A program made the translations under genes and the position numbers. 64,000 nucleotides of DNA from the NCBI GenBank assembly GCA_947087265.1, contig CAMUBY010000006.1, positions 1 to 64,000 of the forward strand, in the 5' to 3' direction. Below the pieces are notes generated by a model. The model saw only the letters and a list, made by a program, of their open reading frames with translations. It ran no database searches and was not told where the DNA came from. Positions 54,921-60,416 of the stretch are shown here, one piece after another (position 1 is the stretch's first letter; each line of letters starts with the position of its first letter). Source of the stretch: an uncultured Clostridia bacterium. Lineage in GTDB: Bacteria > Bacillota > Clostridia > Christensenellales > Borkfalkiaceae.

Positions 54921-55358
54921 ATGGCTATCCGAAATTCATACGCCGTCTTTATCGACGGTATTAACAGAACGAGCAAAGCGGTAATGCCGCTGAAATGGGC
55001 GGACTTTTTAGACGAACGCCTGGACGAATGCTATTTATCGCTGCGCGGTATCAAGCGGAAAAACTTTCCGCCGCTCACGCCTGTGGAAATCTTATTGAGC
55101 AACGTGCTGTATTGGACGGCAGGGGAGAAGGGCGAGGAAACGCGCCGCGACCCCGAAAAACGCACCAAGCGGTTTTTAATCGCCGATGACAACGCGACAG
55201 AAAGTCCGCTCGGCACGGGACTTTATGACCATGAACTGTATCTCATAGAGATTACCAAGTTCTCCGAGCGCGTGATTGTGGATACCGTTACGTTCACGAA
55301 CGATATCGGCAGGAACTTCACGGGGAATGCGACACCTGTAACACCCGAAGAAAATTAA
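54921..55358 (+). CDS. phage tail-associated protein, perhaps truncated
   Basis: 145 residues. The segment LDERLDECYLSLRGIKRKNF (about 31-50) and LYLIEITKFSERVIVDTVTF look like the beginning of a longer phage tail/baseplate protein, since homologous starts in my memory continue for hundreds of residues. Here the frame stops after NFTGNATPVTPEEN and a terminator follows, so either a short version or a truncation. Begins one base after the previous stop. Confidence 0.4.
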   Translation: MAIRNSYAVFIDGINRTSKAVMPLKWADFLDERLDECYLSLRGIKRKNFPPLTPVEILLSNVLYWTAGEKGEETRRDPEKRTKRFLIADDNATESPLGTGLYDHELYLIEITKFSERVIVDTVTFTNDIGRNFTGNATPVTPEEN

Positions 55359-55385
55359 AAGGACGAGGTTTACTCGTCCTTTTTG
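55346..55385. terminator. bidirectional terminator in tail module
   Basis: AAAAGGACGAG-GTTTA-CTCGTCCTTTTT; serves the rightward tail genes and overlaps the end of the leftward gene. Confidence 0.85.
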
Positions 55386-55762
55386 AGTTCATTCAGTTTT
55401 GCTTCCAGTTCGGCAATTTCTTTCTGCTTGTCCGCGTCGGCTTTCGCTTGTTTTGCGGCAAGGCGTACGGATTTGCGGGCATTTCTTTTGTCTGAATATT
55501 TATTCCGTAACGGCTCAAAAACCTTGAAATCCTTTATCGCTATTAAAATCATTGCGGTTAAATTTGAAAGTGCACCAACCAAGCAAGGAAATCCATAAGA
55601 AAAATTTTCGTATGCTATTTCCAACCAAAAAGATTTATCGTCGCCTGCGATTGAGGCAGTATCAAAACGTACTGCTGCGCTATGGAGGAAAATTATAGTA
55701 AAACTTAACAACACGCAAAAGGACAATAAAAGCAAGACTTCTATCAAAACAACTCTTTTCAT
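55370..55762 (-). CDS. antisense-oriented membrane protein (moron-type)
   Basis: 130 residues. Two membrane helices (about 4-26, VVLIEVLLLLSFCVLLSFT region, and about 53-74) separated by an external loop, then a cytoplasmic Lys/Glu/Ala coiled coil (about 90-130). Start at 55762 rather than 55768 because GAGGT lies six bases before it. Opposite to the surrounding tail genes, with its own consensus promoter and terminator, so probably expressed in the lysogen. Superinfection exclusion or another host-modifying role is possible but unproven. Confidence 0.65.
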   Translation of the reverse strand: MKRVVLIEVLLLLSFCVLLSFTIIFLHSAAVRFDTASIAGDDKSFWLEIAYENFSYGFPCLVGALSNLTAMILIAIKDFKVFEPLRNKYSDKRNARKSVRLAAKQAKADADKQKEIAELEAKLNELKKDE

Positions 55763-55779
55763 AAACATACCTCTTTGAA

Positions 55780-55808
55780 ATTATAAATCAATAAAAAATA
55801 AATGTCAA
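55780..55808 (-). promoter_or_regulatory. promoter of antisense membrane-protein gene
   Basis: Minus strand TTGACA, 17-bp spacer, TATAAT, 17 bases upstream of the start. Confidence 0.85.
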
Positions 55809-55827
55809 TAAAAAAGGAAATAGAAAC

Positions 55828-56646
55828 ATGGCAAATCATTTTGAGGAAATAAAAAAACCTTACAACTCTCCTATGCCTCTTAATTCTACAATTACTGTTT
55901 TAGGGGTAAACGATGTACTTATCTTAGACTCTGGATATGTCTATACAAACTTTCCTTATTACGAAATCATTTATCCCGATAATACAGCTTCTGATAAAAT
56001 TTACGGCCAATTAAGCGGCGAAATGCCCTCAACAGAACTTATGTTGTCTCAATCTGGTATTTATACAATTCATTACCATATTGTGAACGAAAAAACAGGC
56101 AAAGAGTACGCAGGGTGGACCTACTCCCTGCCAAACCAAATAACACAGTACTACGGAACTGTTACGGCGCAGTTCTTTTTTTATGCGGCGAAAGCAGGAG
56201 TTGTTACGGCGACGAGCAGCACGCAATTCACTGTCGGTCGCGGTGTTCCTGTAATTCTTCCGGATACGCCCTCCGACGACGTTTATCAAGAGATTTTAAG
56301 CAATCTCTCTGCGCTACAAGAGCAACTCAACAACGGAGCCTACGCATCGCGCAGTATTTACGCATGGAACAGTACCTACACCTACGGCGCGAATGAAATT
56401 GCGTTTGTGGCAAGCGTCGGAACATACGGAGCATTTGTTAAGTCAAAGATTGCAAACAACACAAGCCCTCCGTTTAACGCATTGGGAGAAATCAATACAG
56501 GGTGGGAACTCGTGATTGATTTTAACGAAATCTACGAATATGCACGATACGGCGTAGCGGTAAGAGAGGCAAACCTAATCTTCTCACCGCTCGATGAGAA
56601 CGTAAGCGTCAATGAAGAAAATCTTATTATCGAAAGGAGTTTATAA
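55828..56646 (+). CDS. phage baseplate upper protein (BppU-like)
   Basis: 272 residues. N-terminal beta domain (about 1-135) resembling BppU N domains, then VGRGVPVILPDTPSDDVYQE (about 136-155), a helical linker (EILSNLSALQEQL) and a small C-terminal domain (RSIYAWNSTYTYGANEIAFV, about 173-192). These motifs recur in Clostridia phage baseplate/fibre proteins. Provides the platform for the fibre encoded next; AAAGGAAATAGAAAC precedes the ATG. Confidence 0.7.
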   Translation: MANHFEEIKKPYNSPMPLNSTITVLGVNDVLILDSGYVYTNFPYYEIIYPDNTASDKIYGQLSGEMPSTELMLSQSGIYTIHYHIVNEKTGKEYAGWTYSLPNQITQYYGTVTAQFFFYAAKAGVVTATSSTQFTVGRGVPVILPDTPSDDVYQEILSNLSALQEQLNNGAYASRSIYAWNSTYTYGANEIAFVASVGTYGAFVKSKIANNTSPPFNALGEINTGWELVIDFNEIYEYARYGVAVREANLIFSPLDENVSVNEENLIIERSL

Positions 56647-56647
56647 C

Positions 56648-57334
56648 ATGGCAAGTATCAACAAAATCACAGTAGGGGGAACGCCCTATAACATTACGCT
56701 CCCCTCGGGTCTGACGGAAGAAGAACAGGCGCAAATCCGCCAAAATATAGGTGCAGTATCTTCGCAGGACGTGGAAGTCGTTCGGGACGGAACTTATCCC
56801 GACATGACCGTAGGAAACGCGACAAACGCTGTAAATGCAGAAAATGTAGTCGCAGCAGAAACAGCGCAAAACGCGGAAAATGCCGCTAACGCCGTGAATG
56901 CTGAAAATGACGGTACAGGAAATAATATTCAAGAAACTTATCTATCAAAAACAGAATGGTTAAATCTTGAACATCCTATCGGAAGCCACCATATTCAATT
57001 TGACGGGGAAGAAACTCCTGCAGCGCGTTTCGGATTTACATGGGAGATTGATACCGATTATGAAGGTCGCGTGCTTGTTGGAAGTGGTGCGGGTTATGAA
57101 CTCGGCGCAACAGGCGGAGAAGCAACACATACTTTAACGATACCCGAAATGCCAAAACATTCACATGTTATGCCTCTCGCCGCGTTGGCGATAAATCAAG
57201 ACGGAGATATTCCGCAGAGAGGATACAGCGAAAATTTAACTTTAACAAAAACTACTGAAGAGACGGGAGGCGGTCAACCGCATAACATTATGCAACCATA
57301 CAAAGTAGTCGGCGTTTGGAAGCGTACAACTTAA
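56648..57334 (+). CDS. phage tail fibre with collar-like C terminus
   Basis: 228 residues. N-terminal attachment segment (TEEEQAQIRQNIGAVS, about 23-38), an Asn/Ala heptad-like repeat (NATNAVNAENVVAAETAQNA, about 57-76) suited to a trimeric shaft, and a C-terminal domain with PEMPKHSHVMP (His-x-His metal site, about 168-178) and GGGQPHNIMQPYKVVGVWKR (about 206-225), the hallmark of tail-collar/receptor-binding tips. Probably binds the host surface. Start set by GAAAGGAG; overlaps no neighbour. Confidence 0.75.
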   Translation: MASINKITVGGTPYNITLPSGLTEEEQAQIRQNIGAVSSQDVEVVRDGTYPDMTVGNATNAVNAENVVAAETAQNAENAANAVNAENDGTGNNIQETYLSKTEWLNLEHPIGSHHIQFDGEETPAARFGFTWEIDTDYEGRVLVGSGAGYELGATGGEATHTLTIPEMPKHSHVMPLAALAINQDGDIPQRGYSENLTLTKTTEETGGGQPHNIMQPYKVVGVWKRTT

Positions 57335-57345
57335 AGGAGAAAAAA

Positions 57346-57636
57346 ATGAAAATTTATAATATCGAAAAAAATGAAGAATTAAACCAAAACCAAGTTGACC
57401 TTCAAAAAGGTTATCTAAAATCAGACAAACTCTTTGTTGCGCATCACGAGGCGCTTGAAGAAAGGGAAGCGGTATATATGGATAGAATCGTCAAAGAACA
57501 AAACGGCGGAGTAATTGATGCCGACTTCCAAACATCAAAAGTGATTGAAATTTGTCACAAAAAGTTTGATAGCGAGTTTGCAATTGTTGTAAATTATGTT
57601 TTGCAACGTTTAACAAATAGGCAAAAGCAGAAATAA
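57346..57636 (+). CDS. small phage protein after tail fibre
   Basis: 96 residues, charged and helical, starting MKIYNIEKNEELNQNQVDLQ, with AAAGGAG upstream. Not recognised; fibre-adjacent genes of this size are often chaperones or regulators. Its 3' half is overlapped by a leftward small membrane ORF. Confidence 0.55.
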   Translation: MKIYNIEKNEELNQNQVDLQKGYLKSDKLFVAHHEALEEREAVYMDRIVKEQNGGVIDADFQTSKVIEICHKKFDSEFAIVVNYVLQRLTNRQKQK

Positions 57637-57685
57637 ATAACGCTATCAATGAAATTATAATACCAATAATTGAAATCCATTCCAT
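57491..57685 (-). CDS. candidate 64-residue membrane peptide, antisense
   Basis: Begins MEWISIIGIIISLIALFISA, a strong membrane helix at about 3-27, followed by a polar/basic tail. A promoter (TTGTTA, 17 bp, TAAAAT) with a perfect palindrome in its spacer lies upstream, but the ribosome-binding site (GAGAG) is weak and half of the frame is antisense to the previous gene. May be a real small membrane protein or type I toxin-like peptide; could also be fortuitous beyond the helix. Confidence 0.4.
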   Translation of the reverse strand: MEWISIIGIIISLIALFISAFAYLLNVAKHNLQQLQTRYQTFCDKFQSLLMFGSRHQLLRRFVL

Positions 57686-57728
57686 AATTTTTTCTCTCGT
57701 TAAAATTTTTTACACTTAAATTATCGTT

Positions 57729-57757
57729 ATTTTATCATATATGATATTTTATAACAA
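57729..57757 (-). promoter_or_regulatory. promoter with palindromic operator
   Basis: Minus strand TTGTTA, 17-bp spacer, TAAAAT. The spacer contains the perfect 14-bp palindrome TATCATATATGATA (57733-57746), suitable for a dimeric repressor such as the neighbouring XRE protein. Confidence 0.5.
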
Positions 57758-57760
57758 GTA

Positions 57761-57793
57761 AAAAGCCGAGGAATTTTCCTTAGCTTTTTAATG
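57761..57793. terminator. terminator between tail module and XRE gene
   Basis: AAAAGCCGAGGAA-TT-TTCCTTAGCTTTTT, imperfect stem with T run. Confidence 0.6.
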
Positions 57794-57853
57794 TGTTATA
57801 TCAATAAGATAAAATATTATCCTAAAATTTGGAAACTTTATTATCCAAAATAC

Positions 57854-57882
57854 TTGACTTGCAGATTTTCTTGTGATATTAT
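57854..57882 (+). promoter_or_regulatory. promoter of XRE-ImmA pair
   Basis: TTGACT, 17-bp spacer, TATTAT, 19 bases upstream of the XRE start. Confidence 0.8.
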
Positions 57883-57901
57883 AAAAACAAGGAGGTGTGC
57901 T

Positions 57902-58249
57902 ATGGTAACTCAATTTGGGAAATTATTAAGGCTTTATCGATTAGAAAACGGCTACATATTGAAAGATATGGCGGACGCATTGAAAGTTCCTTCTTCGTAT
58001 TTGTCCGCTATGGAAATGGGCAGGAAAGCGGTATCGAATGAGTTCTTAAACAAAATACTCGCCACATATCCGTTCACGGAAGAAGAAACAGAAAACCTTA
58101 AACAAGCTGCGGAACTGAGCGCAACATCCGTAAGGTTCAATTTGGAGAAGGCAAACGCAGAAAAAAGAAGTATGGCTCTAAATTTTGCTCGTCAATTTGA
58201 GAGCATGGATGATGAAACAGTTGAAAAAATAAAGGCTCTTTTGAAGTAA
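57902..58249 (+). CDS. XRE-family transcriptional regulator
   Basis: 115 residues. Helix-turn-helix at about 7-60 (LLRLYRLENGYILKDMADAL, then VPSSYLSAMEMGRKAVS), followed by a helical dimerisation tail. Start at 57902 after AAGGAGGTGTGCT. Probable prophage repressor, paired with the metalloprotease ImmA nine bases downstream as in ICEBs1 ImmR-ImmA. Confidence 0.88.
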   Translation: MVTQFGKLLRLYRLENGYILKDMADALKVPSSYLSAMEMGRKAVSNEFLNKILATYPFTEEETENLKQAAELSATSVRFNLEKANAEKRSMALNFARQFESMDDETVEKIKALLK

Positions 58250-58258
58250 GGGGGGATT

Positions 58259-58792
58259 ATGGTAAAATATCAAAGTGGTTATGAAGTTCCACCGGTAAGT
58301 CGACACGATTTGCGTGTTTACGCAAAAAATATTCGTAACAATCTTGGATTGTCGCAAGCTCCATATTTTCCAATTGTTGCACTGTTGGAAGCAATGTATC
58401 CGATGGGGATCAATCAAGATATTTTTGATGACGACGATTGGAATAGGAAATTTGGAAAAGCAAAACACGCTGTTTATAGTCTCACAGATCGTATAATTAA
58501 TATTAAGCAGTCGGTCTATGATGGTGCGGTAGCGGACTGCGGAAGAGATAGATTTACAATCGCGCATGAAATTGCTCATGCACTTTTATTAGATGGTCAT
58601 AATGTACAGGTCGCGAAAAGTAGAGGGACTGAAAATATTCCTGTATTCAAAGATCCTGAATGGCAGGCGGATTGTTTAGCCGGAGAACTGCTTATGCCGT
58701 ATCATTTATGCAGAAATATGTCTGTGCAAGATATAATGGTTCAATGTAAGGTAACTGAACAAGCCGCTCGTTGTCAAAAATCTAAATTCTAA
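58259..58792 (+). CDS. ImmA/IrrE-type metallopeptidase
   Basis: 177 residues. Zinc site HEIAHALLL (HExxH, about 103-111) and the downstream Glu in WQADCLAGELLMP (about 138-150). Such proteases cleave the partner XRE repressor to induce the element. The C terminus (VTEQAARCQKSKF) looks complete. Intact despite decay of the rest of the prophage. Confidence 0.88.
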   Translation: MVKYQSGYEVPPVSRHDLRVYAKNIRNNLGLSQAPYFPIVALLEAMYPMGINQDIFDDDDWNRKFGKAKHAVYSLTDRIINIKQSVYDGAVADCGRDRFTIAHEIAHALLLDGHNVQVAKSRGTENIPVFKDPEWQADCLAGELLMPYHLCRNMSVQDIMVQCKVTEQAARCQKSKF

Positions 58793-58811
58793 GATATAAA
58801 TCCTCAAAAAA

Positions 58812-58878
58812 GAAAAAAGAGTATTAAGAACGCCAATCCTTAACACTCTCGGCTGACTTTGACATCAACCTACATACA
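58812..58878 (-). ncRNA. short leftward transcript with 13-residue ORF
   Basis: Promoter TTGACA (58912-58907), 16-bp spacer, TATAAT (58890-58885) on the minus strand, then about 67 nt ending in terminator GAGTGTTAAG...CTTAATACTC plus six T. Within it ATG 58865 opens MSKSAESVKDWRS and stops at 58824 inside the hairpin; ribosome-binding site is weak (TAGGT). The peptide resembles the first residues of some phage HNH proteins, so it may be a relic or a regulatory RNA. Converges on immA. Confidence 0.55.
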
Positions 58879-58967
58879 AACTCTATTATAAGCATTTTTA
58901 GGGAATTGTCAAGGGGTTCATGCCTCTTTTTTGGGAAATTTATAAATCCAAAAAAGGAGGAAATAAG

Positions 58968-59084
58968 ATGAGAACTCATATTGATTGGGTGGAAGTCTTC
59001 GCGCCTTACATAACGCGTAACGGAAGAATTATCTATCCCAAGAATGCTAAGTGCTTTCATTTCTGGGTAAGAAGACGAAAGTAA
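58968..59084 (+). CDS. 38-residue basic small protein
   Basis: MRTHIDWVEVFAPYITRNGR with the remainder to 59084 ending in WVRRRK. The start is preceded by AAAAAAGGAGGAAATAAG, a near-perfect ribosome-binding site, and a terminator follows the stop. Aromatic and basic, no membrane helix. I recall similar tiny proteins in Clostridia mobile elements but no function. Confidence 0.6.
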   Translation: MRTHIDWVEVFAPYITRNGRIIYPKNAKCFHFWVRRRK

Positions 59085-59091
59085 GTTAGAC

Positions 59092-59127
59092 AAAAAAGAT
59101 GGAAGAAATTTTTTCCATCTTTTTTTA
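59092..59127 (+). terminator. terminator after 38-residue ORF
   Basis: AAAAGATGGAA-GAAATTT-TTCCATCTTTTTTT. Confidence 0.85.
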
Positions 59128-59155
59128 TTGACAATCAAATAAATTATGCTATAAT
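59128..59155 (+). promoter_or_regulatory. strong promoter of dual-peptide unit
   Basis: TTGACA, 16-bp spacer, TATAAT, immediately after the preceding terminator. Confidence 0.85.
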
Positions 59156-59213
59156 AAGTGAGCATAACCCTCAGGTGCTAAATATGTTTATGCATGTTAA
59201 GGAGGTGATGTTC

Positions 59214-59273
59214 ATGAAAGCCTTACTTAAGGCTCTGATGCGACTTCGCAAGGGGTGTGTCAAACATGAATAA
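59214..59273 (+). CDS. 19-residue cationic peptide
   Basis: MKALLKALMRLRKGCVKHE, amphipathic and basic, start five to six bases after GGAGGTGATG. An in-frame ATG at 59208 is also possible. First of two overlapping mini-ORFs; its stop overlaps the start region of the second. Function unknown: leader peptide, antimicrobial-like peptide and small regulator are all possible. Confidence 0.5.
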   Translation: MKALLKALMRLRKGCVKHE

Positions 59274-59316
59274 GTTGGCTCCCGAATGGCACCGCGGGTT
59301 ACCTCCTTCTCGATAA
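59266..59316 (+). CDS. 16-residue peptide
   Basis: MNKLAPEWHRGLPPSR, beginning inside the last codons of the first peptide (ATGAATAA overlap) with AAGGGG upstream, hence possible translational coupling. Its codons include the 3' pairing arm that is complementary to the first ribosome-binding site, so translating it would open the structure. Confidence 0.45.
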   Translation: MNKLAPEWHRGLPPSR

Positions 59317-59411
59317 TTAAGCGACTTCAAATGAAGTCGCTTTTTTTATGATTTATCTGAGAACAATTATTGCAATTGTGGTATGCGAAGTGAAACTTAT
59401 TATTTCTTAAC

Positions 59412-59543
59412 AAAAAAGGCGATCAATGATCACCTTTCCCCCTAAGATACTTTTGATGTTCCAGCATCAAAAATACTTAAAAGATTATGACAAAGTAGGC
59501 TGGCACCCACGAGTCACCATTTGAAGATTTCACTTATAAAAGC
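59412..59543 (-). ncRNA. leftward antisense small RNA (R1)
   Basis: About 130 nt on the minus strand. Promoter TTGACA (59579-59574), 18-bp spacer, TATTCT (59555-59550). Terminator AAGGTGATC-ATT-GATCGCCTT plus six T at 59436-59412; the U-G wobble makes the minus strand the better fold. It contains hairpin TTTTGATG-CTGGAA-CATCAAAA (59472-59451) and TGGGTGCCAGCCT (59509-59497). Both parts are perfectly complementary to the leader of the mRNA at 59690-60064. No ORF with a ribosome-binding site. Confidence 0.65.
59444..59520. repeat. hairpin-plus-motif repeat copy R1
   Basis: 8-bp stem TTTTGATG/CATCAAAA with loop TTCCAG (59459-59464), GAT-TATGACA spacer and AGGCTGGCACCCA at 59497-59509. Related to copy R2, with different stem bases but the same loop and 13-nt motif. 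Confidence 0.75.
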
Positions 59544-59648
59544 CTAATAAGAATATCATAGCTTCATTATCATTGTCAAGTGTTCTAATATAAAAATTTT
59601 TTATGGATTGCATAATTTTTTTTAATAAGTAAATTTCTGGAAGAGCCA

Positions 59649-59677
59649 TTGCCAAATCTACTTTTTTATGATATCGT
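59649..59677 (+). promoter_or_regulatory. candidate promoter of peptide mRNA
   Basis: TTGCCA, 17-bp spacer, TATCGT; the -10 is weak. The start site would lie about 15 bases before the R2 hairpin. Confidence 0.4.
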
Positions 59678-59701
59678 TATACAGGATTTTTTAGAATTGA
59701 G

Positions 59702-59760
59702 AATGAGAGTTCCAGCTCTCGTTAGCGATGTGACATTTGTAAGGCTGGCACCCATGGACG
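59702..59760. repeat. hairpin-plus-motif repeat copy R2
   Basis: 8-bp stem AATGAGAG/CTCTCGTT with loop TTCCAG (59710-59715), GATG-TGACA spacer and AGGCTGGCACCCA at 59742-59754. Stem sequence differs from R1 at most positions while pairing is kept, evidence for a selected hairpin. Lies in the 5' leader of the peptide mRNA. Confidence 0.75.
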
Positions 59761-59811
59761 CAGCGCTTCCACCTTCTTCTAAATTTCCAAAATAAAAAAG
59801 GAGGTATAAAA

Positions 59812-59940
59812 ATGATAAAGAAAAATATGATCAAGAAAATTTCTTTTTGGGGGCGCATGGATGAAGGGAAAGGTACACATTTATTTCAGCTTTCTCATCT
59901 TTCTACTTTCGTGGATCATCGGATTGAGTGGAAGCGATGA
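59812..59940 (+). CDS. 42-residue ORF overlapping membrane peptide
   Basis: Begins MIKKNMIKKISFWGRMDEGK, with AAGGAGGTATAAAA directly upstream, the best ribosome-binding site in the block. Basic N terminus, no clear membrane helix. It overlaps the next ORF in another frame and could couple its translation, analogous to mok upstream of hok. Real product or mere coupling frame cannot be decided. Confidence 0.45.
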   Translation: MIKKNMIKKISFWGRMDEGKGTHLFQLSHLSTFVDHRIEWKR

Positions 59941-60016
59941 GAACAAATTTCAGATTTCTCTGTGCCTGTTCAATTTTGTGTTTGTTGCATGCCAGGGGAA
60001 CAACAGAGAAGAGTGA
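59861..60016 (+). CDS. 51-residue hydrophobic peptide (type I toxin-like)
   Basis: Starts MKGKVHIYFSFLIFLLSWII; basic N terminus, membrane helix at about 6-22, polar middle, second hydrophobic segment with two Cys (about 31-45) and acidic end. GGGGG lies seven to eight bases before the ATG. Size and layout recall Hok/Fst-type toxins. Leader carries R2, complementary to the small RNA transcribed leftward from 59543. Functional call is inference. Confidence 0.45.
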   Translation: MKGKVHIYFSFLIFLLSWIIGLSGSDENKFQISLCLFNFVFVACQGNNREE

Positions 60017-60028
60017 TGGAAAGAATTT

Positions 60029-60064
60029 GCGTAGAGAGTAGGGTGTCGCTCTCTACGCTTTTTC
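60029..60064 (+). terminator. terminator of peptide mRNA
   Basis: GCGTAGAGAG...CTCTCTACGC followed by TTTTT. Confidence 0.9.
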
Positions 60065-60142
60065 ATTGAAAAATACTGACTTTTTTACGGCATTGTTATA
60101 ATATATTAGAAACTGATTTTGACTAATTGCATTAGATAAATT

Positions 60143-60161
60143 GTGGCACATTTTATGGCAC
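60143..60161. promoter_or_regulatory. candidate integrase arm-type sites, right end
   Basis: TGGCAC at 60144 and ATGGCAC at 60155, matching the pair beside attL. Nothing else was recognised between 60065 and 60252. Confidence 0.5.
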
Positions 60162-60252
60162 AAATTAGATTAAAATCAACAAAAAACTAACAAAATACGC
60201 GATAATTATGCCCAAAAACGCTATAAAAAGGCTTATTTTTGGGTAAAAATAT

Positions 60253-60307
60253 AATCCTCTTCTCTGCGCCATATAAAAACACCACAATATATTGTGGTGT
60301 TTTTGTT
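60253..60307 (+). repeat. attR, 55-bp direct repeat
   Basis: Perfect copy of 48681-48735, including the tRNA 3' end and terminator hairpin; marks the right border of the prophage. Confidence 0.95.
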
Positions 60308-60346
60308 GTTTTTAGTGCAAGTTGCAAGAAAAAATTAGTGAGAAAA

Positions 60347-60375
60347 TTGACAAAATACTATTCTTCGTTTATAAT
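60347..60375 (+). promoter_or_regulatory. promoter of aldo/keto reductase gene
   Basis: TTGACA, 17-bp spacer, TATAAT; outside attR, so the gene keeps its native promoter. Confidence 0.85.
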
Positions 60376-60416
60376 AAAAATGTTGTCATAAACATTTGAA
60401 CAAAAAGGGGAAATTT

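Larger units (their letters stand above)
59162..59347 (+). ncRNA. structured transcript carrying two tiny ORFs
   Basis: About 185 nt from the promoter to terminator AAGCGACTTC-AAAT-GAAGTCGCTT plus T run. The 5' part contains AACCCTCAGGTGC and the ribosome-binding site AAGGAGGT (59199-59206); the 3' part has GGCACCGCGGGTT and ACCTCCTT (59301-59308), so both segments can pair, AACCC/GGGTT, GGTGC/GCACC and AAGGAGGT/ACCTCCTT. This could hide the ribosome-binding site of the first peptide. Confidence 0.6.
48681..60307. mobile_element. prophage remnant in tRNA-Ser(GGA)
   Basis: An 11.6-kb element delimited by perfect 55-bp direct repeats, the left one overlapping a tRNA 3' end. Content left to right: integrase fragment, scaffold-like protein, capsid, BECR nuclease, antisense small RNA, three neck-type proteins, tail proteins, antisense membrane-protein gene, baseplate protein, tail fibre, a second small antisense membrane ORF, XRE repressor, ImmA peptidase, then a noncoding-rich block. 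Terminase, portal, protease, tape measure, holin, endolysin and replication genes are absent. The integrase is truncated, so excision in cis looks impossible, but the ends and arm sites are intact. Confidence 0.9.

Noticed and set aside
58824..59165. 113-codon minus-strand frame
   Set aside because: Crosses the well-supported 38-residue gene, its terminator and two promoters; only its last 13 codons coincide with a plausible tiny ORF.
59349..59411. 20-codon hydrophobic frame starting ATGATTTATCTG after the dual-peptide terminator
   Set aside because: No ribosome-binding site and it begins within the terminator T run.
59444..59760. R1/R2 repeats as a CRISPR array
   Set aside because: Only two copies about 245 bp apart, variable stems, no regular spacers and no cas genes.
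48681..60307. Element as a phage satellite with its own packaging
   Set aside because: No terminase, primase or satellite-type packaging-interference genes; gene content fits a deleted prophage.
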